Assembly (NCBI GenBank): GCA_903840235.1 | Contig: CAIMFE010000211.1 | Coordinates: forward strand, 1 to 7,627 | Source of the DNA: an uncultured Opitutia bacterium | GTDB lineage: Bacteria; Verrucomicrobiota; Verrucomicrobiia; Opitutales; UBA953 | Direction of reading: 5' to 3' | DNA length: 7,627 bases | Shown: positions 1 through 6,056 of the stretch, in pieces | Position numbering within the stretch: position 1 is the first letter of the stretch | How the letters are laid out: every line of letters begins with the position of its first letter | The notes under the pieces: model-generated | Told to the model about the DNA's origin: nothing | Database searches by the model: none | Seen by the model: only the letters and a program-made list of their open reading frames with translations | Program-made: the position numbers and the translations under genes

Positions 1-46
1 ATTGGAGGCGTTGACTCTACGCTTAATCTGCTTCCCATTATCTCTC

Positions 47-745
47 GTGGTTACCTACGAACAATTTGCGGCCAACTGTGATGCCGTTCGCCAAAGGATA
101 AAGTCAGCCTGTGACCAGTGTGGCCGGAATCCATCCGAAGTCAGAATTCTACCGGTTACCAAAACCAATCCCGTCGAAGCGGCTTTGTACGCCTACCGCT
201 ACGGTATGCGATCCGTGAGTGAAAACAAAGTTCAAGAGGGTCAGGAAAAAAAACCGCTCGCGCCGGCAGATTTGCGCTGGGAGTTTATCGGCCACTTGCA
301 GTCCAATAAGGTTAAGCCTGCGTTAAAGATTTTTGATATTATTCAAACGGTAGACAGTGTAGATTTAATTTTACGAATGGGTCGAATCGCTGAGGAGCTT
401 AATGTAAAACCTGAAATTTATTTTCAGGTGAACTCGGGTCACGATCCCGCAAAATACGGATGTGAAATCGAAGAGGCTCCAGTTTTATTAGAAGCAGCGT
501 TAGGTCAGTCGTCACTACGTGTCGTCGGACTCATGGCTGTCCCACCGATTGAAGGGGGTATGGATTCTGCTAAGCGCACGTTTGATAATTTGCGACTCTG
601 CCGAGATCAATTACAGGATCAATTTAAAGTCAGCCTACCCGAACTCTCGATTGGTATGAGTGGTGACATGGAAGCCGCAGTCATCGCCGGCTCAACTTGT
701 GTTCGTCTGGGTTCATCTCTTTACGGTCCCCGCACCCAGAAATGA
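47..745 (+). CDS. yggS: YggS/PROSC-family pyridoxal-phosphate-binding protein (PLP homeostasis)
   Basis: This family (YggS, YlmE, human PLPBP) is a single-domain cytoplasmic protein with the alanine-racemase-like TIM-barrel fold. It binds PLP on a lysine and buffers free PLP and amino/keto-acid pools, with no firmly established catalytic reaction. Numbering from the GTG at 47 gives 232 residues, the usual family length. Visible motifs are the PLP lysine K39 in VTKTNP, SENKVQE at about 58-64, FIGHLQSNK at 80-88, GLMAVPP in the C-terminal half, and GMSGDMEAA from residue 203, leading to VRLGSSLYGPR, which would hold the PLP phosphate. I chose GTG 47 because homology begins there (VTYEQFAANCDAVRQRI). 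In-frame TTG codons at 2 and 11 would add a poorly matching hydrophobic stretch. No Shine-Dalgarno sequence sits at the proper distance from 47, and the frame is open to the window edge, so the start is uncertain. Its TGA overlaps the recN ATG, implying co-translation. Confidence 0.93.
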   Translation: MVTYEQFAANCDAVRQRIKSACDQCGRNPSEVRILPVTKTNPVEAALYAYRYGMRSVSENKVQEGQEKKPLAPADLRWEFIGHLQSNKVKPALKIFDIIQTVDSVDLILRMGRIAEELNVKPEIYFQVNSGHDPAKYGCEIEEAPVLLEAALGQSSLRVVGLMAVPPIEGGMDSAKRTFDNLRLCRDQLQDQFKVSLPELSIGMSGDMEAAVIAGSTCVRLGSSLYGPRTQK

Positions 746-2403
746 TTAGCCGCCTTTCCATTCGTGATTTGGCTCTGATGGATCGGACGTCGCTCGACTT
801 GGGCAAGGGCTTCACGGTGGTGACTGGCGAAACGGGTGCTGGTAAATCAGTCCTGCTCGGTGCATTTTCCTTATTAGCGGGCAATCGCGCAGGTAAGACC
901 ATCGTGCGTAAAGACGCCGAAGAATGTGTCGTAGAAGCCGAACTCGAAGTGGGTAACGACAAGCGATTCACCCAGGCGCTCGAAGAGCTCGATTTGCCCG
1001 CCTGCGATGATGGAATCTTATTAATCAAAAGAACGGTCCACGTTTCGAAGGCTGGACGTATTACCGTCAACGGCGGAGCGGCAACCTTAGCTCAATTGCA
1101 AAAGCTCGGTGAACTGTGGATTGATTTTCATGGTCCTGGCGAACCGCAAAAACTCATGCGTGCTGACACGCAGTTGGGCATGTTAGATCTTTATGCCGGC
1201 GTCGAAGAGGCGCTGAATCGTTATCGCGAAGTCTGGAAACGTCGCCAAGAGATTTTAAAATCTATTCAAGAAATGTCTTCGGCGGAAAAACTATCTGAAG
1301 ACGAAATTACTTTTTTAAAGTCACAGATCGAAAATTTAGAATCCTTAGATTTGACCGATGAGGCTATTCAGAAATTAGAGCGTGAACACGCACGCTCGTC
1401 TCGCGCTCAAGAGTTGTCGCAATTATTAAGTCAGATGGATGCGGCCTTGGGCTCGGAGGGTATTGCTCAAGACATACCTAAGATTCTCAAAGTCGCCCAA
1501 TCCATTGCACGGATTGATGCCGATGCGGACGCATTGGCACAGCGATTGCAGGGCCTCGCTGCTGAGGCCGATGATATCCGGGCTGATTTTGCACGTCTGG
1601 CTCGAGGTCTATCTGCCGATGAATCAGAAATCGAAAACTTAGACACGAAAATGAATTTGTGGTTAGAGTTTCGTCGAAAATATGGCCCCACCGTTGAATC
1701 AGTTCGATTGAAACGCGACAGTTTAAAAAATCGTCTCATGTCCCAGGGCGATATCGAAGCCCGCGTAGAAAAACTTAAAGGAGATGCAACACGTGACGAA
1801 AAAGAGTTAAAGAAGTTAGCCGATGGCCTGCACGTGACTCGAGTTAAAGCTGCAGAAAAATTGTCAATGGCCGCCAAGAAAATGTTGGGCTCACTTGGAT
1901 TTAAGAAAGCAGATTTAAAAATTGATGTCGCCGCAGCAGAACTTGGACCCACGGGTGCGGATCGCGTTCAATTTCAATTCTGCGCCAATGCGGGCCAGGA
2001 TTTACTTCCCTTGGACCAAATCGCCTCGAGCGGTGAAGCGGCTCGAGTTATGTTAGCGCTCAAGACCGTACTCGCTGCCGTTGATAATACACCCGTTCTG
2101 GTATTCGATGAAGTCGACGCTAATGTCGGTGGAGAGATTGGTGCCCAGGTCGGGCGCGAACTCGCCGCGTTAGGTAAGAAACACCAAGTTTTCTGCGTTA
2201 CTCACTTGCCTCAAGTCGCTGCGTTAGGACATGCCCACTTAGTTGTAACCAAAACACAAGATGAACGTTCCACTTCAGTAGTCATTGAACCCGTTCACAC
2301 CAAAAGAAAAGACCGTGAATTGGAAATTGCTCGTATGTTAGGAGATCGCACGAGCAAGGTTGCCCTCACGCACGCCCGCGAGTTGCTGGATGCAGCTGAG
2401 TAA
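742..2403 (+). CDS. recN: DNA repair protein RecN (SMC-like ATPase)
   Basis: RecN is a cytoplasmic SMC/Rad50-like ATPase that acts early in recombinational repair of double-strand breaks, with RecA. The protein has 553 residues, normal for the family. Order: N-terminal ATPase half with Walker A GETGAGKS (29-36); an HGPGEPQ segment where many RecNs have HGQHEHQ; a charged, helical coiled-coil middle (roughly 150-350); then the C-terminal ATPase half. That half has the signature IASSGEAAR (427-435), Walker B VLVFDE with D456/E457, the D-loop region DANVGGEIG (459-467) and the switch histidine H488 in VTHLPQVAA. The ATG at 742 is chosen because MISRLSIRDLALMD aligns with RecN N termini, and because ATG/TGA overlaps the yggS stop by four bases (ATGA). 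An upstream TTG at 697 in this frame lies inside yggS and adds non-homologous residues. The signature differs from the common SGGELSR form (see findings), but all ATPase residues I can check are present. No LexA-type box is visible. Confidence 0.97.
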   Translation: MISRLSIRDLALMDRTSLDLGKGFTVVTGETGAGKSVLLGAFSLLAGNRAGKTIVRKDAEECVVEAELEVGNDKRFTQALEELDLPACDDGILLIKRTVHVSKAGRITVNGGAATLAQLQKLGELWIDFHGPGEPQKLMRADTQLGMLDLYAGVEEALNRYREVWKRRQEILKSIQEMSSAEKLSEDEITFLKSQIENLESLDLTDEAIQKLEREHARSSRAQELSQLLSQMDAALGSEGIAQDIPKILKVAQSIARIDADADALAQRLQGLAAEADDIRADFARLARGLSADESEIENLDTKMNLWLEFRRKYGPTVESVRLKRDSLKNRLMSQGDIEARVEKLKGDATRDEKELKKLADGLHVTRVKAAEKLSMAAKKMLGSLGFKKADLKIDVAAAELGPTGADRVQFQFCANAGQDLLPLDQIASSGEAARVMLALKTVLAAVDNTPVLVFDEVDANVGGEIGAQVGRELAALGKKHQVFCVTHLPQVAALGHAHLVVTKTQDERSTSVVIEPVHTKRKDRELEIARMLGDRTSKVALTHARELLDAAE

Positions 2404-2404
2404 T

Positions 2405-3220
2405 TTATTTTTTGATAAAGCGATCCAGCTTCAGTCGCTGAATCATCTTTAAACCAATCGCTGCGGCCCAGGGCTTAGGTAAGCGTGCGCTAAACATGCC
2501 TAATAATTTATTTTTCCATCCCGTAATTACCTGTGGTTTGTTTTTTGCCATAGCCCGCAACGCCTCATCAGCACATTCGTCGGCGGTTTGTCCGCCTAGC
2601 CCCGTTGAACTAATAAAACCTGCGGCTTTAGAGAAATTAGTTGAAACCGGACCGGGACAAATGGCGACACTGCGGACTCCGTATTTTTTCATTTCTGCAT
2701 CGAGCGCGATACTCCAGTGAAGGAGAAACGCTTTGGTAGCCGCGTAGGTAGACATGAGTGGGGTGGGTTGATAGCCAGCCAGGGACGCGACGTTTGCGAT
2801 TTGTCCTCCGCGTGATTTTAATTTTTCAATCAACAAACCAGTAAGATAAACGGGTGCCGATGTATTAAGCTCTACCATCTTCATGGTGTGTTCCAAGTGG
2901 GGAGCGGGAAACTCGCCGTAGGCCCCGATTCCACTATTATTAATTAATAGAATAGTACCCTGTGGGGGCATTAGTTTTTGTAATTCAGTTACAACTGACT
3001 TAATTTCAAGGGGTTGAGAGAGGTCGCAGGTAAGATGAGTAAAGTTCAGATCATTCGAAACATCTTGTGGGGGTGTGCGAGATAGGTTGAACACGGCAGC
3101 CGAAGTGCTAGACTTTTCTATACGCGAAAGGAGTGCGCGCCCGATGCCCGAAGAAGATCCTGTGATGATGATACATGAAAATGATTTCAAAAAATTATCT
3201 ATGGATTTTTTAGAGGACAT
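2405..3220 (-). CDS. Short-chain dehydrogenase/reductase (SDR), substrate unknown
   Basis: This is a classical SDR with a Rossmann fold and NAD(P)H-dependent oxidoreductase chemistry on a carbonyl or alcohol. From the ATG at 3220 it has 271 residues. Visible are the cofactor motif TGSSSGIG (20-27), arginine R48 after the second strand (suggesting NADP(H)), D66 in CDLS, NNSG (94-97, usually NNAG), and the catalytic set N119, S146, Y159 and K163 in YAATK. PGPVST (189-194) follows, and the C-terminal ITGWKNKLL segment resembles SDRs of the DltE/COG0300 type. Nothing identifies the substrate. No signal peptide is evident, although the C terminus carries an amphipathic, basic helix-like stretch. 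The frame is open upstream to 3295, but that extension would overlap the divergent hpf gene and does not look like SDR sequence, so the ATG at 3220 is preferred. No clear Shine-Dalgarno sequence precedes it. The gene stands alone on its strand, convergent with recN (1-base gap) and divergent from hpf (39 bases). Confidence 0.9.
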   Translation of the reverse strand: MSSKKSIDNFLKSFSCIIITGSSSGIGRALLSRIEKSSTSAAVFNLSRTPPQDVSNDLNFTHLTCDLSQPLEIKSVVTELQKLMPPQGTILLINNSGIGAYGEFPAPHLEHTMKMVELNTSAPVYLTGLLIEKLKSRGGQIANVASLAGYQPTPLMSTYAATKAFLLHWSIALDAEMKKYGVRSVAICPGPVSTNFSKAAGFISSTGLGGQTADECADEALRAMAKNKPQVITGWKNKLLGMFSARLPKPWAAAIGLKMIQRLKLDRFIKK

Positions 3221-3259
3221 GGTGCGTAGCTTTTCGTTTATCCAAACCCCAATAAATAA

Positions 3260-3619
3260 ATGAGCAACACAGCAATCGTTATCTCGGGTGTTCATCTAGA
3301 ACTCACCGAGGCCCTGAAAGTAACCGTGCGTAACAAAGTTGAAAAACTTCTACGTCACAATGACCGTATCGTGAAAGTGTTCGTGGAATTGGTTTTTAAT
3401 CATACCCGAGATCATGCCCGTGAGTTTGGTGCACAGATTCGCCTGGAACTACCGGGGCCTGATATTGTCGTGCGCGAAGAATCAGAAGATTTATATAAAT
3501 CTATCGATATCTTGGTCGATAAAGTGGATCGTCAGTTGCGCCGCCGTCATCGCCTCGAAAAAGAAAAGCGTAATCATCCAGGCACGACAGACCTTGGGTC
3601 GATCGGTAAAAATTCATAG
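3260..3619 (+). CDS. hpf: Ribosome hibernation promoting factor / ribosome-associated inhibitor (HPF/RaiA family, short form)
   Basis: Proteins of this family bind the 30S decoding channel and either dimerise 70S ribosomes or hold them inactive in stationary phase or stress. The product has 119 residues and consists of the single HPF/RaiA domain: an N-terminal strand (AIVISGVHLELTEAL), a first helix (VRNKVEKLL), central strands, and the typical second helix LYKSIDILVDKVDRQLRRRH near 77-96. A basic tail of about 20 residues follows. The C-terminal dimerisation domain of long HPF is absent, so this is a short HPF or YfiA-type protein. I cannot separate those two activities from sequence alone. 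The start ATG at 3260 directly follows AATAAATAA and lacks a Shine-Dalgarno sequence. The gene is probably monocistronic, since it sits between a divergent SDR and a strong terminator. It is not next to rpoN here, unlike in many proteobacteria. Confidence 0.93.
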   Translation: MSNTAIVISGVHLELTEALKVTVRNKVEKLLRHNDRIVKVFVELVFNHTRDHAREFGAQIRLELPGPDIVVREESEDLYKSIDILVDKVDRQLRRRHRLEKEKRNHPGTTDLGSIGKNS

Positions 3620-3638
3620 GCTTAAGTTCAGTTCTACT

Positions 3639-3678
3639 AAAGACCCCTAGTTCATAGCCTAGGGGTTTTTATTTTATA
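3639..3678 (+). terminator. Intrinsic (Rho-independent) terminator after hpf
   Basis: A perfect 8-bp stem, ACCCCTAG (3643-3650) with CTAGGGGT (3659-3666), encloses an 8-base loop. A G-T wobble and A-T pairs extend it to about 3639/3670. A T-rich tract (TTTTTATTTTAT, 3666-3677) follows at once. It starts about 20 bases after the hpf stop and would isolate hpf transcripts from mpl. In the reverse direction the tract following the stem (3633-3642) is only moderately T-rich, so I call it mainly plus-strand. Confidence 0.9.
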
Positions 3679-3700
3679 CACTTGTTTTCTCGCCCAAGCT

Positions 3701-3723
3701 GGGGGGTTGGTTCTAGGGTGGGG
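3701..3723 (+). promoter_or_regulatory. G-rich mpl leader with atypical ribosome-binding region
   Basis: The 23 bases ending just two bases before the mpl ATG are almost free of A and C and contain the G runs GGGGGG (3701-3706), GG (3709-3710), GGG (3716-3718) and GGGG (3720-3723). GGGTGGGG at 3716-3723 is the only purine-rich stretch that could act as a Shine-Dalgarno sequence. It lies unusually close to the start and differs from GGAGG. The segment could form a two-layer G-quadruplex, and CTAGGG (3713-3718) is complementary to part of the upstream terminator arm. No -35/-10 pair could be assigned with confidence in 3667-3725, where the mpl promoter should lie. Confidence 0.35.
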
Positions 3724-3725
3724 CC

Positions 3726-5144
3726 ATGAGGATTTATTTCATGGGCATTTGCGGTACCGCCATGGGCAATGCGGCATTATTGATGCGCGCCCTTGGACAT
3801 GAAGTGATGGGTTCGGATACGGGTATTTATCCGCCCATGTCGAATCACTTGAAAAATGCCGGCATCGAGATTTTGGAAGGTTGGAACGCCGAGCGCCTCG
3901 CCACGTTGCGTCCTGATTTAGTCGTTGTTGGCAATGTCGCTTCGCGCGGTCATCCCGAAGTCGAATACCTCTTACAGTCGTCACAAAACTATATTTCTCT
4001 ACCACAACTCCTTCGCAGTCACTTACTGGGCGATCGAAAGAATATCGTCATAGCCGGCACTCACGGAAAAACGACAACCACTTGTCTGGCCGCATTTTTA
4101 CTTAAAGAAGCTAACGCTAATCCTGGTTGGCTTGTCGGTGGCGTGCCGCGTGATTTACCTGATAGCGCGTTTGTTGGTCAAAAGGGCGGGGCCTTTGTGA
4201 TTGAGGGCGACGAGTATGACTCAGCCTTTTTCGATAAGCGGAGTAAATTCATTCAGTACCTTCCTCATATTTTAGCTATAAATAATATCGAATTCGACCA
4301 CGCTGATATTTTTCGCGACCTAGAAGATGTTTTAAGAACATTTTCGCACGGCCTGCGTGTGGTGCCAGGTAATGGCGTCATCGTTGCAAACGGTGATGAT
4401 ATTAATGTCATGAACCTGGTAAATAAAGTGACTTGGGCTCCGGTGGTGAAGGTGGGCGTTGGTGAACACAACGATGTTCAAATTAGGAATTTCTCCGAAT
4501 CCTCTACGGGCTCAACTTTTTCAATCTTTTGGAAGGGTACACTTTGGGCCAAAGTAGAGTGGACCTTAACAGGTTTATTTAATGCCCGCAATGCAGCCAT
4601 CGCCGCCGCCTCTGCCGGACTATTTTTAAATTCGCAAAACCCCACGCAGTTAAAACTCGATTCTCTTAAAAAGTTTAAAGGCGTCATGCGCCGCCAAGAG
4701 GTTTTGATCGAAAATAAGAACTTGGTTTGTATTGAGGACTTCGGTCATCACCCCACCGCCATTCATTGTACGCTGGAGTCGCTGCGTAATCGTTATCCAA
4801 CCTTTGAACTAGTCGCCTGTTTTGAGCCTCGGAGTAATACTGCTGCTCGCAAGGTCATGCAGGATAGTTTTGGCGAAGCTTTAGCCCTAGCGGATACTAT
4901 TTATTTACCGCCCGCACACCGTGCTGACAAATTAGGATCCGATAGTTTTGATAGCACGGGTATTGCGAAAACCTTACAGCAAAAGGGCCGTCAGGCTTGG
5001 GCCTGTGATTCCCATGAAAGTCTTTTAACGAAACTGACTTCAGATTGTCGCGCAGCGACTAAACCAAGACTAGTCATCTTTTTCTCCAATGGATCGTTTG
5101 GCGGAATTATCCAAAAGTTTGCCCAGACCTTTAAACAAAACTAA
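3726..5144 (+). CDS. mpl: UDP-N-acetylmuramate:L-alanyl-gamma-D-glutamyl-meso-diaminopimelate ligase (murein peptide ligase Mpl)
   Basis: Mpl is an ATP-dependent Mur-ligase-family enzyme of the cytoplasm. It joins the recycled tripeptide L-Ala-D-Glu-mDAP directly to UDP-MurNAc, bypassing MurC, MurD and MurE. The 472 residues match the family. The N-terminal UDP-binding domain starts MRIYFMGICGTAMG with GSDTGIYPPMS near 29-39. The ATP loop GTHGKTT is at 111-117, EYDSAFFDKRSKF at 163-175, and NNIEFDHADIF follows. The C-terminal ligase domain has DFGHHPTA (338-345) and EPRSNT (367-372). The IYPPMS and FFDKRSKF blocks match Mpl rather than MurC closely, so I prefer Mpl. Presence implies mDAP-containing peptidoglycan and wall recycling. 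The ATG at 3726 is the first Mpl-like residue. The gene is probably transcribed alone, from a promoter between the hpf terminator and 3725. Its TAA directly abuts the ribF stop on the other strand. Confidence 0.96.
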   Translation: MRIYFMGICGTAMGNAALLMRALGHEVMGSDTGIYPPMSNHLKNAGIEILEGWNAERLATLRPDLVVVGNVASRGHPEVEYLLQSSQNYISLPQLLRSHLLGDRKNIVIAGTHGKTTTTCLAAFLLKEANANPGWLVGGVPRDLPDSAFVGQKGGAFVIEGDEYDSAFFDKRSKFIQYLPHILAINNIEFDHADIFRDLEDVLRTFSHGLRVVPGNGVIVANGDDINVMNLVNKVTWAPVVKVGVGEHNDVQIRNFSESSTGSTFSIFWKGTLWAKVEWTLTGLFNARNAAIAAASAGLFLNSQNPTQLKLDSLKKFKGVMRRQEVLIENKNLVCIEDFGHHPTAIHCTLESLRNRYPTFELVACFEPRSNTAARKVMQDSFGEALALADTIYLPPAHRADKLGSDSFDSTGIAKTLQQKGRQAWACDSHESLLTKLTSDCRAATKPRLVIFFSNGSFGGIIQKFAQTFKQN

Positions 5145-5172
5145 TTAGGCTAAGCCCAATAGTTTTTTAGCC
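5130..5172 (-). terminator. Possible weak terminator at the ribF/mpl convergence
   Basis: On the minus strand GGCTAA (5172-5167) can pair with TTAGCC (5153-5148) across a 13-base loop, and a T-rich stretch TAATTAGTTTTGTTT follows within the mpl 3' end. An alternative smaller hairpin, GGC-TTA-GCC (5156-5148), uses the same arm. The stem lies within the last codons of ribF, so it would act as an embedded terminator for the nrnA-truB-ribF transcript. It is short and AT-containing, so this call is tentative. The plus-strand direction has a poorer T tract. Confidence 0.3.
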
Positions 5173-6056
5173 AGAATTTCATCTTTTGAAATCTGGGCTT
5201 TTAGATCTTCCAAGGAATCAAATTTTTTCTCTCCACGAATTCGATAAAGCCAACGAACACGCACGGTGTCACCGACTTGCGGAAGAGTGCCGCTGATCTT
5301 TAAGAGGTGAGATTCGAGCAGTGGTTTAACTGGTTCCTTTTCAACGGTCGGACGAACTCCCCAGTTAGCTACGGCTGGCTCTGCGATGCCACTGGCACTA
5401 ATACATTCAACGGCATAAACCCCAAAGGCTGGTTGCAGTTCGGGACTCCATGCCATGTTTAAAGTCGGATAGCCAATCGTCCTTCCGAGTTTCTGCCCCT
5501 CAATTAAAACACCTTCGGCTTCGTAAGGTCGGAGGAGTAGGCGATTGGCTAATTCAATATTTCCGTCAATCAGTGCGCCGCGAATACGCGAGCTGCTTAC
5601 CGAGTCGCCTTCGAATTCAACCGCAGGACAACTATGCACCGAAAGCCCGAGCGGTTTAGCGTCATGCATCAATCGCTCCGCGTTGCCCTGACGATTTTGT
5701 CCGTAGTGGAAATTATTTCCAATATGAATACTGCGCAGATTTTTGAACTGGTGCATAAGCCACGCAGGAAAATCCTGAGCTAGGAGCGCGGCGTATTGTG
5801 CATTAAAGGTTTGATGATGGATAAATTGAGCTCCGGCCTCGGTGAGACGTTCATCTTTTTGCGCACGAGTAAAAAGCAGCGGTACGGCTTTATCAGGACG
5901 CAGGATGCGACTGGGATGCGGATCAAAAGTCATTACCCCCACTAAGCCACCATCGCGACGAGCTTGATCGCGTGCCGAATGTAGAACGGCGCGATGCCCC
6001 AAGTGTACTCCATCGAAGGCACCAATCGCTAAATGGAGGGGAGGGTGTTGACTCAT
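5145..6056 (-). CDS. ribF: Bifunctional riboflavin kinase / FAD synthetase RibF
   Basis: RibF phosphorylates riboflavin to FMN and adenylylates FMN to FAD, supplying flavoenzymes from the cytoplasm. The 303 residues are typical. The N-terminal adenylyltransferase domain shows GAFDGVHLGH (12-21), TFDPHPSRIL (43-52), GNNFHYGQNRQG (113-124) and SSSRIRGAL (154-162). The C-terminal flavokinase domain (about 180-303) shows LGRTIGYPTLN (190-200), FGVYAV (211-216), NWGVRPTV (231-238) and the catalytic glutamate E248 in ESHLL. The N terminus is short, with only 11 residues before the first motif, but the ATG at 6056 overlaps the truB TGA (ATGA), which fixes the start. The usual DFRFG element reads NFHYG here; the effect is unknown. 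It is the last gene of the nrnA-truB-ribF unit, and its TAA touches the mpl TAA with no intervening base. Confidence 0.96.
   Translation of the reverse strand: MSQHPPLHLAIGAFDGVHLGHRAVLHSARDQARRDGGLVGVMTFDPHPSRILRPDKAVPLLFTRAQKDERLTEAGAQFIHHQTFNAQYAALLAQDFPAWLMHQFKNLRSIHIGNNFHYGQNRQGNAERLMHDAKPLGLSVHSCPAVEFEGDSVSSSRIRGALIDGNIELANRLLLRPYEAEGVLIEGQKLGRTIGYPTLNMAWSPELQPAFGVYAVECISASGIAEPAVANWGVRPTVEKEPVKPLLESHLLKISGTLPQVGDTVRVRWLYRIRGEKKFDSLEDLKAQISKDEILAKKLLGLA

Noticed and set aside
2..46. N-terminal extension of the YggS protein from TTG at 2 or 11, with GGAGG at 4-8
   Set aside because: GGAGG is too close to the TTG at 11 to serve it and overlaps codons after the TTG at 2. The extension does not align with YggS proteins. 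I cannot fully exclude it because the window begins here.
681..1070. A 129-codon open frame on the minus strand opposite the start of recN
   Set aside because: It lies wholly opposite the well-supported yggS/recN coding sequence. Its translation is low-complexity, rich in Ser, Ala and Arg, and matches no family I know.
1467..1952. A 161-codon open frame on the minus strand inside recN
   Set aside because: It is antisense to the RecN coiled-coil region. Such long reverse frames are expected from the codon bias, and the translation is Ser/Ala/Arg-rich without recognisable domains.
3414..3650. A plus-strand open frame overlapping the 3' half of hpf and running into the terminator
   Set aside because: It is a shifted frame of hpf whose end falls inside the terminator stem. 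There is no ribosome-binding site and no family resemblance.
3671..3716. Possible sigma-70 promoter for mpl (TTGTTT at 3682-3687 or TATACA at 3675-3680)
   Set aside because: Neither hexamer has an acceptable partner at 16-18 bases. TATACA also lies within or next to the terminator T tract.
3739..4005. An 88-codon minus-strand open frame over the start of mpl
   Set aside because: It is antisense to conserved Mpl motifs and its translation has no family resemblance.
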